Positions 8,676 through 17,591 of a stretch of DNA of 64,000 nt are shown one piece after another; position 1 is the first letter of the stretch, and every line of letters begins with the position of its first letter. The notes below the pieces were generated by a model. The model was not told where the DNA came from and did no database searches. It was given only the letters and a program-made list of their open reading frames with translations. A program made the position numbers and the translations under genes. This stretch comes from Aeromicrobium sp. Root495 (GTDB taxonomy: Bacteria > Actinomycetota > Actinomycetes > Propionibacteriales > Nocardioidaceae), in assembly GCF_001426755.1 (NCBI RefSeq), contig NZ_LMFJ01000001.1, forward strand, positions 2,528,909 to 2,592,908. The letters are read 5' to 3'.

Positions 8676-9992
8676 GTGAACGCCGCCTCCTCCCTCCTGT
8701 CCCTCGCCGAGGACGCCCTCGGCATGCGCCTGCCCATCCGCCTGCGGGCCTGGGACGGGTCCGAGGCCGGTGACCCCACCGGTCCCGTGCTGGTGATCCA
8801 CGACAAGCGCGCCATCCGCCACGTGCTCTACTCGCCCGGCGAGCTCGGCATCGCCCGCGCCTACGTCCAGGGCTACATCGACCTCGAGGGCGACGTCTCC
8901 GACGGTCTGCGCGTCATGTGGGACGCCGTGCGCGACGCTCGCGCCGCCGACGAGGACGCCGGCCGCCCCCACATCACGCCGCGTCTCGTCGCCCGCGCGG
9001 TCGGGCTCGCGCTCCGCCTCGGCATCGTCGGACGTCGTCCGCCCATCCCGGCCTCGGAGTCGGTCCTCACCGGTGAGCTGCACAGCCGCGAGCGCGACCG
9101 GGCCGCCATCTCGCACCACTACGACCTCTCCAACGACTTCTACGAGCTCATCCTCGACCCGAACATGGCCTACTCCTCGGGCTTCCACCACTCCCCCGAC
9201 CTGACCCTCGAGGAGGCGCAGACGGCCAAGCTGCACCTCATCTGCCGCAAGCTCGGGCTCCAGCCCGGCATGCGGATGGTGGACATCGGCTCGGGCTGGG
9301 GATCGCTGACCCTCTTCGCCGCCGAGCACTACGGCGTGCACGTCACCGGCGTGACCCTGTCGTCCGAGCAGCGCGACTTCGTCCTGAAGAAGGCCGCCGA
9401 GCGCGGGCTCTCCGACCAGGTGAACGTGAGCCTGCGCCACTTCCGCGACCTCTCGGAGTCCGGGGTGCGCGACGGCCAGATCGACGCCATCGCCTCCGTC
9501 GAGATGGGCGAGCACGTGGGCGACGAGGAGTACAAGGTCTTCACGAGCTCCATCCACCGCTACCTGCGTCCCGGCGGACGCGTGCTGATCCAGCAGATGT
9601 CGCGCAGCAACGGCGCCAAGGGCGACCGGCCCGGCGGCGGGCCGTTCATCGAGACCTACATCGCGCCCGACATGCACATGAAGCCCCTCGCCAAGACCCT
9701 CGGCCTCATCGCCGAGCCGGGTCTGGAGATCCGCGACGTGCAGGCCATGCGTGAGCACTACCCCCAGACCGTGGCGGCCTGGCTCGACAACCTCGAGTCC
9801 AACTGGTCGGAGGCCGTCGCGCTCGTGGGTGAGGAGCAGGCGCGCGTCTGGCGCCTCTACCTCGCGGGCGGCTCGCTCGCCTTCGAGGAGAACCGCATGG
9901 GCGTCGACCAGGTCCTGGCCGTCAAGCCCTCGCCCGACGGCGTAGCCTCGATGCCTACCTCCCCACTCGCCTGGCTGAAAGACTTCTCATGA
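8676..9992 (+). CDS. Cyclopropane-fatty-acyl-phospholipid synthase family methyltransferase
   Basis: The 438-residue cytosolic/membrane-peripheral enzyme has a lipid-binding N-terminal region and a SAM methyltransferase domain with MVDIGSGWGSLTLFAAEHYG and VTGVTLSSEQRDFV. ISHHYDLSNDFYELILDPNM is the signature that precedes the methyltransferase core in the CFA synthase family, and EMGEHVGDEEY supplies active-site residues. It methylates or methylenates a double bond of phospholipid acyl chains. The GTG at 8676 gives the usual family N-terminus. Its stop overlaps the start of the DUF1295 gene (ATGA), so the two are coupled. In Actinobacteria such pairs may make mid-chain methyl-branched lipids; that is inference here. 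Confidence 0.88.
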   Translation: MNAASSLLSLAEDALGMRLPIRLRAWDGSEAGDPTGPVLVIHDKRAIRHVLYSPGELGIARAYVQGYIDLEGDVSDGLRVMWDAVRDARAADEDAGRPHITPRLVARAVGLALRLGIVGRRPPIPASESVLTGELHSRERDRAAISHHYDLSNDFYELILDPNMAYSSGFHHSPDLTLEEAQTAKLHLICRKLGLQPGMRMVDIGSGWGSLTLFAAEHYGVHVTGVTLSSEQRDFVLKKAAERGLSDQVNVSLRHFRDLSESGVRDGQIDAIASVEMGEHVGDEEYKVFTSSIHRYLRPGGRVLIQQMSRSNGAKGDRPGGGPFIETYIAPDMHMKPLAKTLGLIAEPGLEIRDVQAMREHYPQTVAAWLDNLESNWSEAVALVGEEQARVWRLYLAGGSLAFEENRMGVDQVLAVKPSPDGVASMPTSPLAWLKDFS

Positions 9993-10795
9993 TCGACAAC
10001 GACGTCTCGCAGTCCGTCGTGACCCTGGTCGCCGGCCTGGTGACCGTCGTCGTGGTGATGGCGGCCGGTCTGGCCATCTCGCACCGGCAGAAGAAGCTCA
10101 CCGTCGTCGACACGCTGTGGGGACTCGGCTTCGTGGCCGTCGCGATCGTCTCGGTGGTCTCCGGCGACCGGGGCGAGGGCATGCCCGGCCCGGCCCTCCT
10201 GCTGCTGGTCCTCACCGGCATCTGGGGCATCCGGCTCGCCGCCTACCTGCACCGCCGCAACAACGGCAAGGCCGAGGACCCTCGCTACCAGGCCCTCGCC
10301 GACGAGGACGGCCGCTCGTTCGAGCAGGTCGCACTGCGGCGGGTGTTCCTGCCCCAGGGCATCGCGATGTTCCTCGTGGCCACGCCGATCATGGTGGGCG
10401 TCAACAACGAGGGCTCCATCGGCTGGCTCACGCTGGTCGGCGTGCTCGTCTGGGCCGTCGGCTTCTTCTTCGAGTCCGTCGGCGACTGGCAGCTGGCGAC
10501 GTTCAAGAGCAACCCCGAGAACCAGGGCAAGCTCATGGACCAAGGGCTCTGGCGCTACACCCGCCACCCCAACTACTTCGGCGACGCCGCCGTCTGGACA
10601 GGCCTGTGGCTCGTGGCGGCCTCCAGCTGGGCCGGCGTCATCACGGTCATCAGCCCCATCGCCATGACGATCTTCCTCACGAAGGTCACCGGCGCCTCGC
10701 TCAACGAGAAGGGCATGAAGCAGAGCAAGCCCGGCTACGACGAGTACGTGCGTCGCACGAGCGGCTTCATCCCCCTCCCGCCCAAGAAGGCCTGA
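9989..10795 (+). CDS. DUF1295 membrane protein (steroid 5-alpha-reductase-like fold)
   Basis: The 268-residue protein has about six to seven membrane segments and the C-terminal signature of DUF1295/isoprenylcysteine methyltransferase-like reductases: LMDQGLWRYTRHPNYFGDAAVWTGL followed by KVTGASLNEKGMKQSKPGYDEY. These proteins are thought to use NADPH or SAM at a membrane site, but the reaction of DUF1295 is not settled. The ATGA overlap with the upstream lipid methyltransferase suggests it acts on the same acyl chains. Confidence 0.83.
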   Translation: MIDNDVSQSVVTLVAGLVTVVVVMAAGLAISHRQKKLTVVDTLWGLGFVAVAIVSVVSGDRGEGMPGPALLLLVLTGIWGIRLAAYLHRRNNGKAEDPRYQALADEDGRSFEQVALRRVFLPQGIAMFLVATPIMVGVNNEGSIGWLTLVGVLVWAVGFFFESVGDWQLATFKSNPENQGKLMDQGLWRYTRHPNYFGDAAVWTGLWLVAASSWAGVITVISPIAMTIFLTKVTGASLNEKGMKQSKPGYDEYVRRTSGFIPLPPKKA

Positions 10796-10830
10796 CCCTC
10801 TTCGAGGGCACTCCCAGCGCACCACACCTG

Positions 10831-10855
10831 TATGGTTCCATCATGCCTGGAACCA
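10831..10855 (+). promoter_or_regulatory. -10 box and start-codon hairpin of the VKOR gene
   Basis: TATGGT (10831-10836) lies six bases before the ATG at 10843. The arms TGGTTCCA (10833-10840) and TGGAACCA (10848-10855) are perfect inverted repeats with the start codon inside the seven-base loop. The repeat could be an operator or, if the message starts further upstream, a hairpin at the initiation site. Confidence 0.45.
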
Positions 10856-11445
10856 ATGTTGCTGACCGACCGTCGACGTCGGGCAACGGGCTGTTCTTGG
10901 CGCTGCTCGCTGCGGTCGGACTGCTTGCTTCGCTCGTCCTGACCCACGACAAGATCGAGGCACTCCAGGCTGCAGCGCGAGGCGAGACGTTCAGCGCAGG
11001 CTGCGACCTCAACGCGTTCGTGAGCTGCTCCGCCGTGGTCGGCTCCGCCCAGTCCGAGCTGTTCGGCTTCCCCAACTCGTTCCTGGGGATCGTCGGGTTC
11101 AGCGTCGTCATGAGCCTCGCCGCGGTGGCCGCCCTCGGCGGGCGGCTCCCCTTGGTGGTCCTGAGCGGCCTGCAGCTCGGAGCCTCGGCCGCGATCGTGC
11201 TCATCACCTGGCTCCAGGTCCAGAGCATCGTCGTGCTGCAGCGGCTCTGCCCCTACTGCATCGCGGTCTGGGTCGTCACGATCCCGATCTTCGTGCTGAC
11301 CACACGGACGTTCCTGCTGCGCACTCGCCCGGCAGCACGCGCCACGCGGCTCCTCGAGGACTGGACCCTGCTGATGGTGCTGCTCTGGTACGTGGCCGTG
11401 GCCGCGGCGGTCTGGTTCCGGTTCGGCGACCGGCTCTGGGCCTGA
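10843..11445 (+). CDS. Vitamin K epoxide reductase (VKOR) family membrane protein
   Basis: This 200-residue membrane protein has about five hydrophobic segments and both VKOR cysteine pairs: CDLNAFVSC (Cys54 and Cys62) in the loop after the first helix and LCPYC (Cys136 and Cys139), the quinone-linked active site. Bacterial VKOR replaces DsbB and reoxidises a DsbA-like partner to drive disulfide formation outside the membrane. No DsbA gene is adjacent, and no thioredoxin domain is fused. The ATG at 10843 is supported by the TATGGT box six bases upstream. Confidence 0.9.
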   Translation: MPGTNVADRPSTSGNGLFLALLAAVGLLASLVLTHDKIEALQAAARGETFSAGCDLNAFVSCSAVVGSAQSELFGFPNSFLGIVGFSVVMSLAAVAALGGRLPLVVLSGLQLGASAAIVLITWLQVQSIVVLQRLCPYCIAVWVVTIPIFVLTTRTFLLRTRPAARATRLLEDWTLLMVLLWYVAVAAAVWFRFGDRLWA

Positions 11446-11461
11446 CCGGCCCCGGACGGGC

Positions 11462-12154
11462 CTACTCCGAGACGAAGATGTGGGCCGCGGCGTCGGTGTC
11501 GATCTCCGCGGTCTCGCTCTGGCGGGCGACGATCACGCCGTCGTGACCCTTGGACACCAGCACGTCCTGACCGGGCAGCGCGCCGACGCGGCGCAGCACC
11601 GACATGACCTCGGTGTCCTTCTGGATCTCCTCGGCGATGCGGCGCACGATGCGACGGACAGGGACGTCGGTGGAGCGCACGGCAGCGTTGAGGGTCTCGA
11701 GGCCGGCCAGGAAGCTGGTCTCGGGCCGCTCGTCGTCGCCCAGCTCGGACAGACCCGGGATGGGGTTGCCGTAGGGCGACTCGGTGGGGTGCTCGAGGAG
11801 CTCGACGAGCCGGCGCTCGACCTGCTCGGACATGACGTGCTCCCAGCGGCACGCCTCCTCGTGGACGAACTCGATCTCCAGACCGATGATGTCGGTGAGC
11901 AGGCGCTCGGCGAGCCGGTGCTTGCGCATGACGCGGGTGGCCAGCTGGCGACCCTTGTCCGACAGCTCCAGGTGCCGGTCGCCCTCGACCGTGAGGAGGC
12001 CGTCGCGCTCCATGCGGGCCACCGTCTGGCTGACCGTGGGGCCGCTCTGGTGCAGCCGCTCCGCGATGCGCGCACGGAGGGGGACGATCCCCTCCTCCTC
12101 GAGCTCGTAGACGGTTCGCAGGTACATCTCGGTGGTGTCGATCAGCTCGCTCAC
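11462..12154 (-). CDS. ideR: Iron-dependent repressor, DtxR/IdeR family
   Basis: The 230-residue regulator has the DtxR layout: N-terminal winged helix (RIAERLHQSGPTVSQTVARM, about 26-45), dimerisation and metal-binding domain with HEEACRWEHVMSEQVE supplying the Cys, Glu and His ligands, and a C-terminal SH3-like domain (VRRVGALPGQDVLVSKGHDG). Length and all three domains match full IdeR rather than short MntR proteins. It would repress iron-uptake genes when Fe2+ is bound. The GTG start has AACAAT six bases upstream. It is divergent from the photolyase gene with 46 bases between. No iron box was recognised in this window. Confidence 0.88.
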   Translation of the reverse strand: MSELIDTTEMYLRTVYELEEEGIVPLRARIAERLHQSGPTVSQTVARMERDGLLTVEGDRHLELSDKGRQLATRVMRKHRLAERLLTDIIGLEIEFVHEEACRWEHVMSEQVERRLVELLEHPTESPYGNPIPGLSELGDDERPETSFLAGLETLNAAVRSTDVPVRRIVRRIAEEIQKDTEVMSVLRRVGALPGQDVLVSKGHDGVIVARQSETAEIDTDAAAHIFVSE

Positions 12155-12200
12155 GCCGCCATTGTTCCACGACGTGCCGACTCCCCGTGTCACGACCAAG

Positions 12201-13553
12201 ATGGAGGCCGTGACGACCTCCGTGATGTGGTTCCGGGCCGACCTCCGGCTGGCCGACCAGCCGGCCCTCCGAGCGGCCATGGAGGCCGGCCCCGAGGGCG
12301 TCGTCCCCCTCTTCGTGCTCGACGACCACTTCTGGGGCGAGCGCCGCACCGTGCGCCAGGCCGCGCTCGTGCGGCTGCTCGCCGACTTCGACGAGCGCAT
12401 CGGCGGGCTGCACGTCGTGCACGGCGACCCCGCCGTCGAGGTGCCGCGCGTCGCGAAGGCGGCCGGCGCCACGTCCGTCCACGTCACCGCCGCGCCCACG
12501 CCCTACGGGACCCGCCGCGACGGCGCGGTCGAGGAGGCTCTCGCTGCGCTCGACGTCCCACTCGTCCGCACGGGGTCGGCCTATGCCGTGACGCCGGGAC
12601 GGGTCACCAAGGGCGACGGCACCCACTACCGCGTCTTCACCCCGTTCTTCGGGGCGTGGAAGGAGCACGGGTGGCGGGCGCCGGCCGCCCCGGCGGAGTC
12701 CGTCCCGTGGATCCGTCCCGAGGGCCGGACCCATCGCATCCCCGACGTCGAGGTACCTGGCGGCGTCACCCTTCCGCCGCTCGGCGAGGAGGCCGCCCGG
12801 CGCCGGTGGGCCGAGTACCTCGAGCAGGTCGGCGAGTACGACGACGTGCGCAACCTCCCCGGCCGCGACGAGACGTCGCGGATGTCGGTGCACCTCAAGT
12901 GGGGCTCCATCCACCCACGGACGCTCCTCGCCGACCTCGCGCCGCTGCGCTCCAAGGGAGCCGACGCCTACGCGCGCGAGCTGGCCTTCCGCGAGTTCTA
13001 CGCCGACGTCCTGCACCACCGGCCCGACTCGGCCTTCGACTACTACGACCGGCGCTTCAAGGCCATGGAGTACGACCATCCCGGTGACGACCTGAACGCC
13101 TGGAAGGAGGGCCGCACCGGCTTTCCCATCGTCGACGCAGGGATGCGGCAGCTCCTCGCCGAGGGCTGGATGCACAACCGGGTCCGCATGATCGTCGCCA
13201 GCTTCCTGGTGAAGGACCTGCACCTGGAGTGGACGCACGGGGCCGCCCACTTCCTGGAGTGGCTCGTCGACGGCGACCTCGCGTCGAACCAGCACGGCTG
13301 GCAGTGGACGGCGGGGTGCGGCACCGACGCCTCGCCCTACTTCCGTGTCTTCAACCCCACGACCCAGGGCAAGAAGTTCGATCCCGACGGGACCTACGTC
13401 CGACGGTGGGTCCCCGAGCTGGCCGACGTCCCCACGAAGCACGTCCACGAGCCCTGGCTGCTCGACGAGCCGCCCGCCGGGTACCCCGCTCCCCTCGTCG
13501 ACCACGCTGCGGAGCGGCTTGAGTCCCTGCGCCGGTACGAGGCCCTGCGCTGA
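12201..13553 (+). CDS. phr: Deoxyribodipyrimidine photolyase (class I cryptochrome/photolyase)
   Basis: The 450-residue flavoprotein has the N-terminal antenna domain (VMWFRADLRLADQPAL and VVPLFVLDD) and the FAD-binding domain. Motifs include RMSVHLKWGSIHPRTLLADL, FREFYADVLHHRP, GFPIVDAGMRQLLAEGWMHN and DLASNQHGWQWTAGCGTD, all hallmarks of CPD photolyase; N and W residues that contact FAD and the lesion are in place. It splits pyrimidine dimers with blue light. The ATG at 12201 is the first in the divergent gap; a GTG nine bases later is the alternative. The downstream gene begins 16 bases after the stop. Confidence 0.92.
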   Translation: MEAVTTSVMWFRADLRLADQPALRAAMEAGPEGVVPLFVLDDHFWGERRTVRQAALVRLLADFDERIGGLHVVHGDPAVEVPRVAKAAGATSVHVTAAPTPYGTRRDGAVEEALAALDVPLVRTGSAYAVTPGRVTKGDGTHYRVFTPFFGAWKEHGWRAPAAPAESVPWIRPEGRTHRIPDVEVPGGVTLPPLGEEAARRRWAEYLEQVGEYDDVRNLPGRDETSRMSVHLKWGSIHPRTLLADLAPLRSKGADAYARELAFREFYADVLHHRPDSAFDYYDRRFKAMEYDHPGDDLNAWKEGRTGFPIVDAGMRQLLAEGWMHNRVRMIVASFLVKDLHLEWTHGAAHFLEWLVDGDLASNQHGWQWTAGCGTDASPYFRVFNPTTQGKKFDPDGTYVRRWVPELADVPTKHVHEPWLLDEPPAGYPAPLVDHAAERLESLRRYEALR

Positions 13554-13557
13554 CCCG

Positions 13558-13563
13558 TAGATT
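13558..13563 (+). promoter_or_regulatory. Putative -10 box (TAGATT) for the gene at 13570
   Basis: TAGATT is followed by six bases and ATG at 13570, so this gene may have its own leaderless promoter even though it sits just behind the photolyase gene. Confidence 0.5.
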
Positions 13564-13569
13564 GCTGTC

Positions 13570-14277
13570 ATGGTGACGATCGCGGCGCGCTTCAACGGTC
13601 CGGACCACAGCGGCAACGGCGGCTACGTGAGTGGCCTGCTGGCGGCCGAGCACGGCGCCGAGGTGGTCACCTCCACCTTGCGCCAGCCCCCGCCGCTCGA
13701 CGTCGGCCTGTCGTGGGAGCGGCACGGCGACGAGCTCCGGCTGCTGACTGCGGGCGGCGCCGTGGTGGGTTCTGCCGTCCCCGGGTCCTTCGACGTCGAG
13801 CCACCCGCCTGCCCCGACGCCGACGAGGCCGAGCAGGGCCTGGCCGCCTATCCCGGCTTCCGGCACCATCCGTTCGCTCACTGCTTCACGTGCGGCACCG
13901 CCCGCGACGAGGGCGATGCGCTGCGCCTCTTCACCGGTCCCACCCACGACGGCAGGACGGCCGGACCCTGGACGGTCGCGCCGGGTGTCGCCGGACATGA
14001 CGGCGTGCTCGACGAGCCCACCACGTGGGCCGCGCTGGACTGCCCCGGCGGGTGGGCGGCCGACTTCACGCAGCAGGTCATGGTCCTGGGCCGCATGACT
14101 GCCCAGGTCGTGCGTCGGCCGTCGGCGGGCGAGCAGCTGCGCTCCGTCGGCCTGCTCAGGAGCCAGGAGGGTCGTAAGTTCTTCACGGCCACGGCGCTCT
14201 ACTCCCCCGGAGGCGACCTCTTGGGGCGCGCCGAGCAGACCTGGATCCAGGTCGACGCCGCCGGCTTCACGCCCTAG
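13570..14277 (+). CDS. Hotdog-like protein of unknown function
   Basis: This 235-residue protein has no certain family match by eye. NGGYVSGLLAAEH near the N-terminus resembles the conserved glycine-rich turn of acyl-ACP thioesterase-like hotdog proteins, and a second half (DEPTTWAALDCPGGWAADFT and LGRMTAQVVRRPSAGEQLRS) could form another hotdog unit, so a double-hotdog fold is likely. A CFTCG motif in the linker could bind metal. The stop shares the four bases CTAG with the stop of the convergent transporter gene. Confidence 0.55.
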   Translation: MVTIAARFNGPDHSGNGGYVSGLLAAEHGAEVVTSTLRQPPPLDVGLSWERHGDELRLLTAGGAVVGSAVPGSFDVEPPACPDADEAEQGLAAYPGFRHHPFAHCFTCGTARDEGDALRLFTGPTHDGRTAGPWTVAPGVAGHDGVLDEPTTWAALDCPGGWAADFTQQVMVLGRMTAQVVRRPSAGEQLRSVGLLRSQEGRKFFTATALYSPGGDLLGRAEQTWIQVDAAGFTP

Positions 14278-15545
14278 GGCGTCGGCTCGCGCGAGTCATA
14301 GGCGAGGAACCGCCGCTGCGCGGCCACCGACAGCAGCACGCCGACGATGCAGAGCACACCGCCCGTGGCCATGGCCACGGCCTCCGACGTGAGCGACGCC
14401 AGCGAGCCGATCACGAAGTCGCCGAGGCGGGGACCGCCCGCGACGACGACGATGAACACGCCCTGCATCCGCCCACGCATCTCCTCGGGTGCCGCCGTCT
14501 GCAGGATGGTGGACCGGTAGGCGGCGCTGACCATGTCGGCGGCACCGGAGCCCGCCAGGAAGGCGACGCAGCCCCAGAGCGCGAGCTGGGTCGAGATCTC
14601 TCCGTCGGACAGTGCGGCGAGCCCGGCCAGGAGCACGCAGGCGCCGTAGACCACCACCGAGACCGCGACCGCGACGCCGTGCCGGTGCACCCGACTGATC
14701 CAGCCCGAGACGGCGAACGCGATGACGGCACCGATGCCCGGCGCCGACTGCAGCAGGCCCTGCGTGGACGGGCCCGTCGCGAAGACCGTGAGCGCCAGCG
14801 CGGGGAACAGGGCTCGCGGCTGGGCGAAGACCATGGCGAAGAGGTCGATGATGAACGTCATCCGCACGTTGGGCGCGTTCTTGAGGAACCGCAGCCCCTC
14901 CGTGACCGAGCGCAGGCCGGGCACGCCCTTCTTCACGGCCGGAGGCATGGCCGGGAGCCGGAACACCGAGTACAGGGCCGCCACGAACAGGACGGCGTCG
15001 GCCAGGTAGGCCGCCTCCACGCCCTTCCAGGCGATCAGCAGGCCGCCCAGCAGCGGCCCCACGGTGAAGGACAGGTTGGTCGCGGCCATCCCGAGCGCGT
15101 TGGCTGCGGGCAGCAGGTGCGCCGGCAGCAGCTGCGGGAGCATCGCGGCCCGGGCCGGGTTGTTCACCGCGAAGAAGGCGGCCTGCACCGCGACGATCCC
15201 GTAGAGCACGCCGATCGATCGGACGTCGAAGGCGCTGTGCAGGACCAGCGCCATGGAGCACGCCCACAGCCCCAGGGCCGAGAGCAGGGCCACGGTCCGC
15301 CGGTCGAAGGCATCGACGAGGGCCCCGCCGTAGAGCCCGCCGAGCACGAGGGGAAGGAGCCCCGCGAGGCCCACCAGGCCGACGTAGAAGGACTCCTCGG
15401 TGAGCTGGTAGACCTCGAACGCCACGGCGACGATCGACATCTGCTGACCGAAGCCGGAGATGGTCTGGCCGATCCAGAGGCGACGGTAGGCCGGCGACTC
15501 CCGCAGAGGCCGGACGTCGGTCACCATCTCGGTCAGCCTGCTCAC
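14274..15545 (-). CDS. MFS transporter (EntS-like DHA3 family)
   Basis: The 423-residue protein has about twelve membrane segments. YRRLWIGQTISGFGQQMSIV at the start and RTVALLSALG after loop 2-3 (preceded by GALVDAFDR) resemble the DHA3/EntS group of major facilitator exporters, which export siderophores or drugs. IdeR is 2 kb away, but no iron box was seen upstream, so siderophore export is only a possibility. GTG at 15545 is used, with CAGGAT six bases upstream; ATG at 15527 is the alternative. The stop overlaps the convergent gene at CTAG (14274-14277). Confidence 0.82.
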   Translation of the reverse strand: MSRLTEMVTDVRPLRESPAYRRLWIGQTISGFGQQMSIVAVAFEVYQLTEESFYVGLVGLAGLLPLVLGGLYGGALVDAFDRRTVALLSALGLWACSMALVLHSAFDVRSIGVLYGIVAVQAAFFAVNNPARAAMLPQLLPAHLLPAANALGMAATNLSFTVGPLLGGLLIAWKGVEAAYLADAVLFVAALYSVFRLPAMPPAVKKGVPGLRSVTEGLRFLKNAPNVRMTFIIDLFAMVFAQPRALFPALALTVFATGPSTQGLLQSAPGIGAVIAFAVSGWISRVHRHGVAVAVSVVVYGACVLLAGLAALSDGEISTQLALWGCVAFLAGSGAADMVSAAYRSTILQTAAPEEMRGRMQGVFIVVVAGGPRLGDFVIGSLASLTSEAVAMATGGVLCIVGVLLSVAAQRRFLAYDSREPTP

Positions 15546-15616
15546 CGCTCGATCCTGCCACCGCCCACCTCGGACGCCCTGACCGGTCCGACCGGCACCC
15601 GGAGCGCGAGCAGCGG

Positions 15617-16291
15617 CTAGGAGATCTGCACGTCGCCGATGAGCGGCGAGAAGGCTGCTCGACGGTGCCGGGCCTCACGGCCGAGCTCGATGCTGCTGAC
15701 GTCCAGGGCCGGCAGCTCCGGACGCATCGGCACCCGGGTGCGCAGGCCGAGCACCGGGAGGATCGCCAGGGCGGCCGCCACCAGGACCAGCCAGGCGGCC
15801 CGCCCGAAGGCGTCCTCGCCGGCGTGCCACAGCATCGTCGCGGCGGCACCGCCACCGACGTAGAGCGAGGCCCACAGCGCCGACCCCGCGAGACTGGCCG
15901 GCAGGAAGCGTCGATAGGGCAGGCCCGAGGCACCGGCGGCCGCCGGGGTCAGGGTCCGGACCACCGGTACCAGGCGCGTGAGAAACACCGCCGTGCCGCC
16001 GTGCCGGGAGAGAAGATCCGTGGCCCGGTCGAAGGGGCGGCGCCCGACGCGCGCCACGAGCGCAGACTCGCGGAGCGCGTCCCCGTATCGCCGGCCGAGC
16101 CAGTAGCCCACGTGGTCGCCCGAGCAAGCGCCCAGGGTCACGGCGACGCCCAGGAGCACGAGCAGCGGCGTGGAGTCCGTCGTGGCCGCCAGGACGACCA
16201 CGGCGGTCTCCCCGGGGACGACCATGCCGAGGCCGAGGCCCGACTCCGCGAACGCCAGGCCGTAGGCCAGGAGATAGGTGATGGCTGCCAT
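15617..16291 (-). CDS. DedA-family membrane protein
   Basis: The 224-residue protein carries the DedA/SNARE-associated signature: GMVVPGETAVVVLAA near the N-terminus, GDHVGYWLGRRYGD, and FLTRLVPVVRTLTPAAAG, where the arginines and proline are conserved. DedA proteins are undecaprenyl-phosphate or phospholipid transporters/flippases in the inner membrane. The ATG at 16291 is chosen over one six codons upstream because it has a GAGG six bases away and starts directly with the first helix. It is divergent from tspO across a gap with a 9-bp inverted repeat. Confidence 0.83.
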   Translation of the reverse strand: MAAITYLLAYGLAFAESGLGLGMVVPGETAVVVLAATTDSTPLLVLLGVAVTLGACSGDHVGYWLGRRYGDALRESALVARVGRRPFDRATDLLSRHGGTAVFLTRLVPVVRTLTPAAAGASGLPYRRFLPASLAGSALWASLYVGGGAAATMLWHAGEDAFGRAAWLVLVAAALAILPVLGLRTRVPMRPELPALDVSSIELGREARHRRAAFSPLIGDVQIS

Positions 16292-16327
16292 GCCTCGACC
16301 GTGCGCCACCGAGCCGACGAGCGACTG

Positions 16328-16348
16328 ACCTCGTGGTGTCCACGAGGT
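16328..16348. promoter_or_regulatory. Perfect inverted repeat between dedA-like and tspO genes
   Basis: ACCTCGTGG, a three-base spacer, then CCACGAGGT form a 21-base dyad in the 142-base divergent gap. An operator is more likely than a terminator because both flanking genes point away from it. No regulator is adjacent. Confidence 0.45.
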
Positions 16349-16433
16349 GAATCCTCGGCATCGCCGCAGGTCAGGCGGGGTTCGACGCGCACGCGCGGAG
16401 GCGATCCCGAGTCATCTGTGGTCGGCTTGGAGC

Positions 16434-16919
16434 ATGAGTGCCACGACCACCGCCGGCTCCCCCACCTCTCGCCGCTCCCTGCTGGTCCTGCTGGGCTTCC
16501 TCGCCGCGTGCTTCGCCGTGGCCGCGCTGGGTGGGCTCGCCACCGCCGGTCAGGTCGACGGCTGGTACGCCGACGCCGACAAGCCGTGGTTCAACCCGCC
16601 GAACGCCGTCTTCGGACCGACGTGGTCGGTCCTGTACGCCCTGATCGCCGTGTCCGGCTGGCTGGCGTACCGCGCCGGTGCCCCGCTCACCCCGTGGTGG
16701 GTGCAGCTCGCCCTCAACCTGGCGTGGACACCCGTGTTCTTCGGGCTCGAGCTGCTGTGGCCCGGCCTCGTCGTGATCCTCGCCCTCGACGCCGCCGTGG
16801 TCTGGACGATCCTCACCTTCCGGAAGCACTCGCGCGCCGCGGCGTGGCTCCTCGCGCCCTACCTCGCCTGGATCCTCTACGCGACGTGCCTCAACACCGG
16901 CATCGCCGTCCTGAACTGA
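16434..16919 (+). CDS. tspO: TspO/MBR-family tryptophan-rich sensory protein
   Basis: The 161-residue protein has five membrane segments and the TspO signatures: GWYADADKPWFNPPNAVFGPTW is split here as WYADADKPWFNPPNAVFGPT plus WSVLYALIAVSGW, then LALNLAWTPVFFGL and a C-terminal WILYATCLNTGIAVLN. TspO binds porphyrins and affects tetrapyrrole handling or stress responses. The ATG at 16434 is preferred over longer frames because it immediately precedes the first helix and has TTGGAG upstream. It is convergent with pdxH. Confidence 0.9.
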   Translation: MSATTTAGSPTSRRSLLVLLGFLAACFAVAALGGLATAGQVDGWYADADKPWFNPPNAVFGPTWSVLYALIAVSGWLAYRAGAPLTPWWVQLALNLAWTPVFFGLELLWPGLVVILALDAAVVWTILTFRKHSRAAAWLLAPYLAWILYATCLNTGIAVLN

Positions 16920-16931
16920 CGTCGCACCGAC

Positions 16932-17585
16932 TCACGGAGCCAGCCGCTCCTTGACCCACTCACCGTCGTCGAGACGGAACCGGATGCGGTCGTGCAGGCG
17001 GTTCTCCCGGCCCTGCCAGAACTCGATGGACTCGACCGCGATGCGCAGGCCGCCCCAGCCGTCGGGGCGCTGACCCGCGGCCTCGGAAGCGGCTGCCTCG
17101 TCCCAGCGACGCTGCAGCTCCTCGCGGCCGGCCACCACCTGGGACTGGGGGGAGGCCGCGGCGCTCACCCTCCCTCCCTCGGGGCGGGAGAGGAAGTACG
17201 CGTCGGACTCCTCGGGGCTCAGCCGGGAGACCGGACCCTCGATGCGCACCTGCCGCTGGACCTCGTGCCACAGCAGGACCGCGGCGGCCCGCGGGTTCTC
17301 CTCGACCTCCTGGCCCTTGCGGGAGGCGTAGTTGGTGTGGAGCACGGCACCGGACGCGTCGAACGACTTCAGCAGCACGATGCGGACCGACGGCGCACCG
17401 TCGGCCGTGGAGGTGGCCAGCGCCATCGCGTTGGGCTCGTGCACCCCGGCCGCCACCACCTGGGCGAGCCACTCGTCGAAGAGGGCAAAGGGGTCCTGAC
17501 CTGCGGACTCTTCGTCCAGGCCCGCGCGGGAGTACTCGGTGCGCATCGCGGCGAGGTCGGGACGGGCGTCGTCACGGTGTTCCAT
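16932..17585 (-). CDS. pdxH: Pyridoxamine/pyridoxine 5'-phosphate oxidase
   Basis: The 217-residue FMN enzyme oxidises PNP or PMP to pyridoxal phosphate. RIVLLKSFDASGAVLHTNYA and SRKGQEVEENPRAAAVLLWH carry the FMN and substrate residues; the C-terminus (SIEFWQGRENRLHDRIRF) contains the EFWQG and R-LHDR motif specific to true PdxH. Length is normal. TAGGGT lies six bases before the ATG, so the message may be leaderless. It is divergent from citrate synthase with 41 bases between starts. Confidence 0.95.
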   Translation of the reverse strand: MEHRDDARPDLAAMRTEYSRAGLDEESAGQDPFALFDEWLAQVVAAGVHEPNAMALATSTADGAPSVRIVLLKSFDASGAVLHTNYASRKGQEVEENPRAAAVLLWHEVQRQVRIEGPVSRLSPEESDAYFLSRPEGGRVSAAASPQSQVVAGREELQRRWDEAAASEAAGQRPDGWGGLRIAVESIEFWQGRENRLHDRIRFRLDDGEWVKERLAP

Positions 17586-17591
17586 GACCTC

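Noticed and set aside
14274..15545. Iron-regulated siderophore exporter
   Set aside because: IdeR is nearby and the family includes EntS, but no iron box is visible upstream of the gene.
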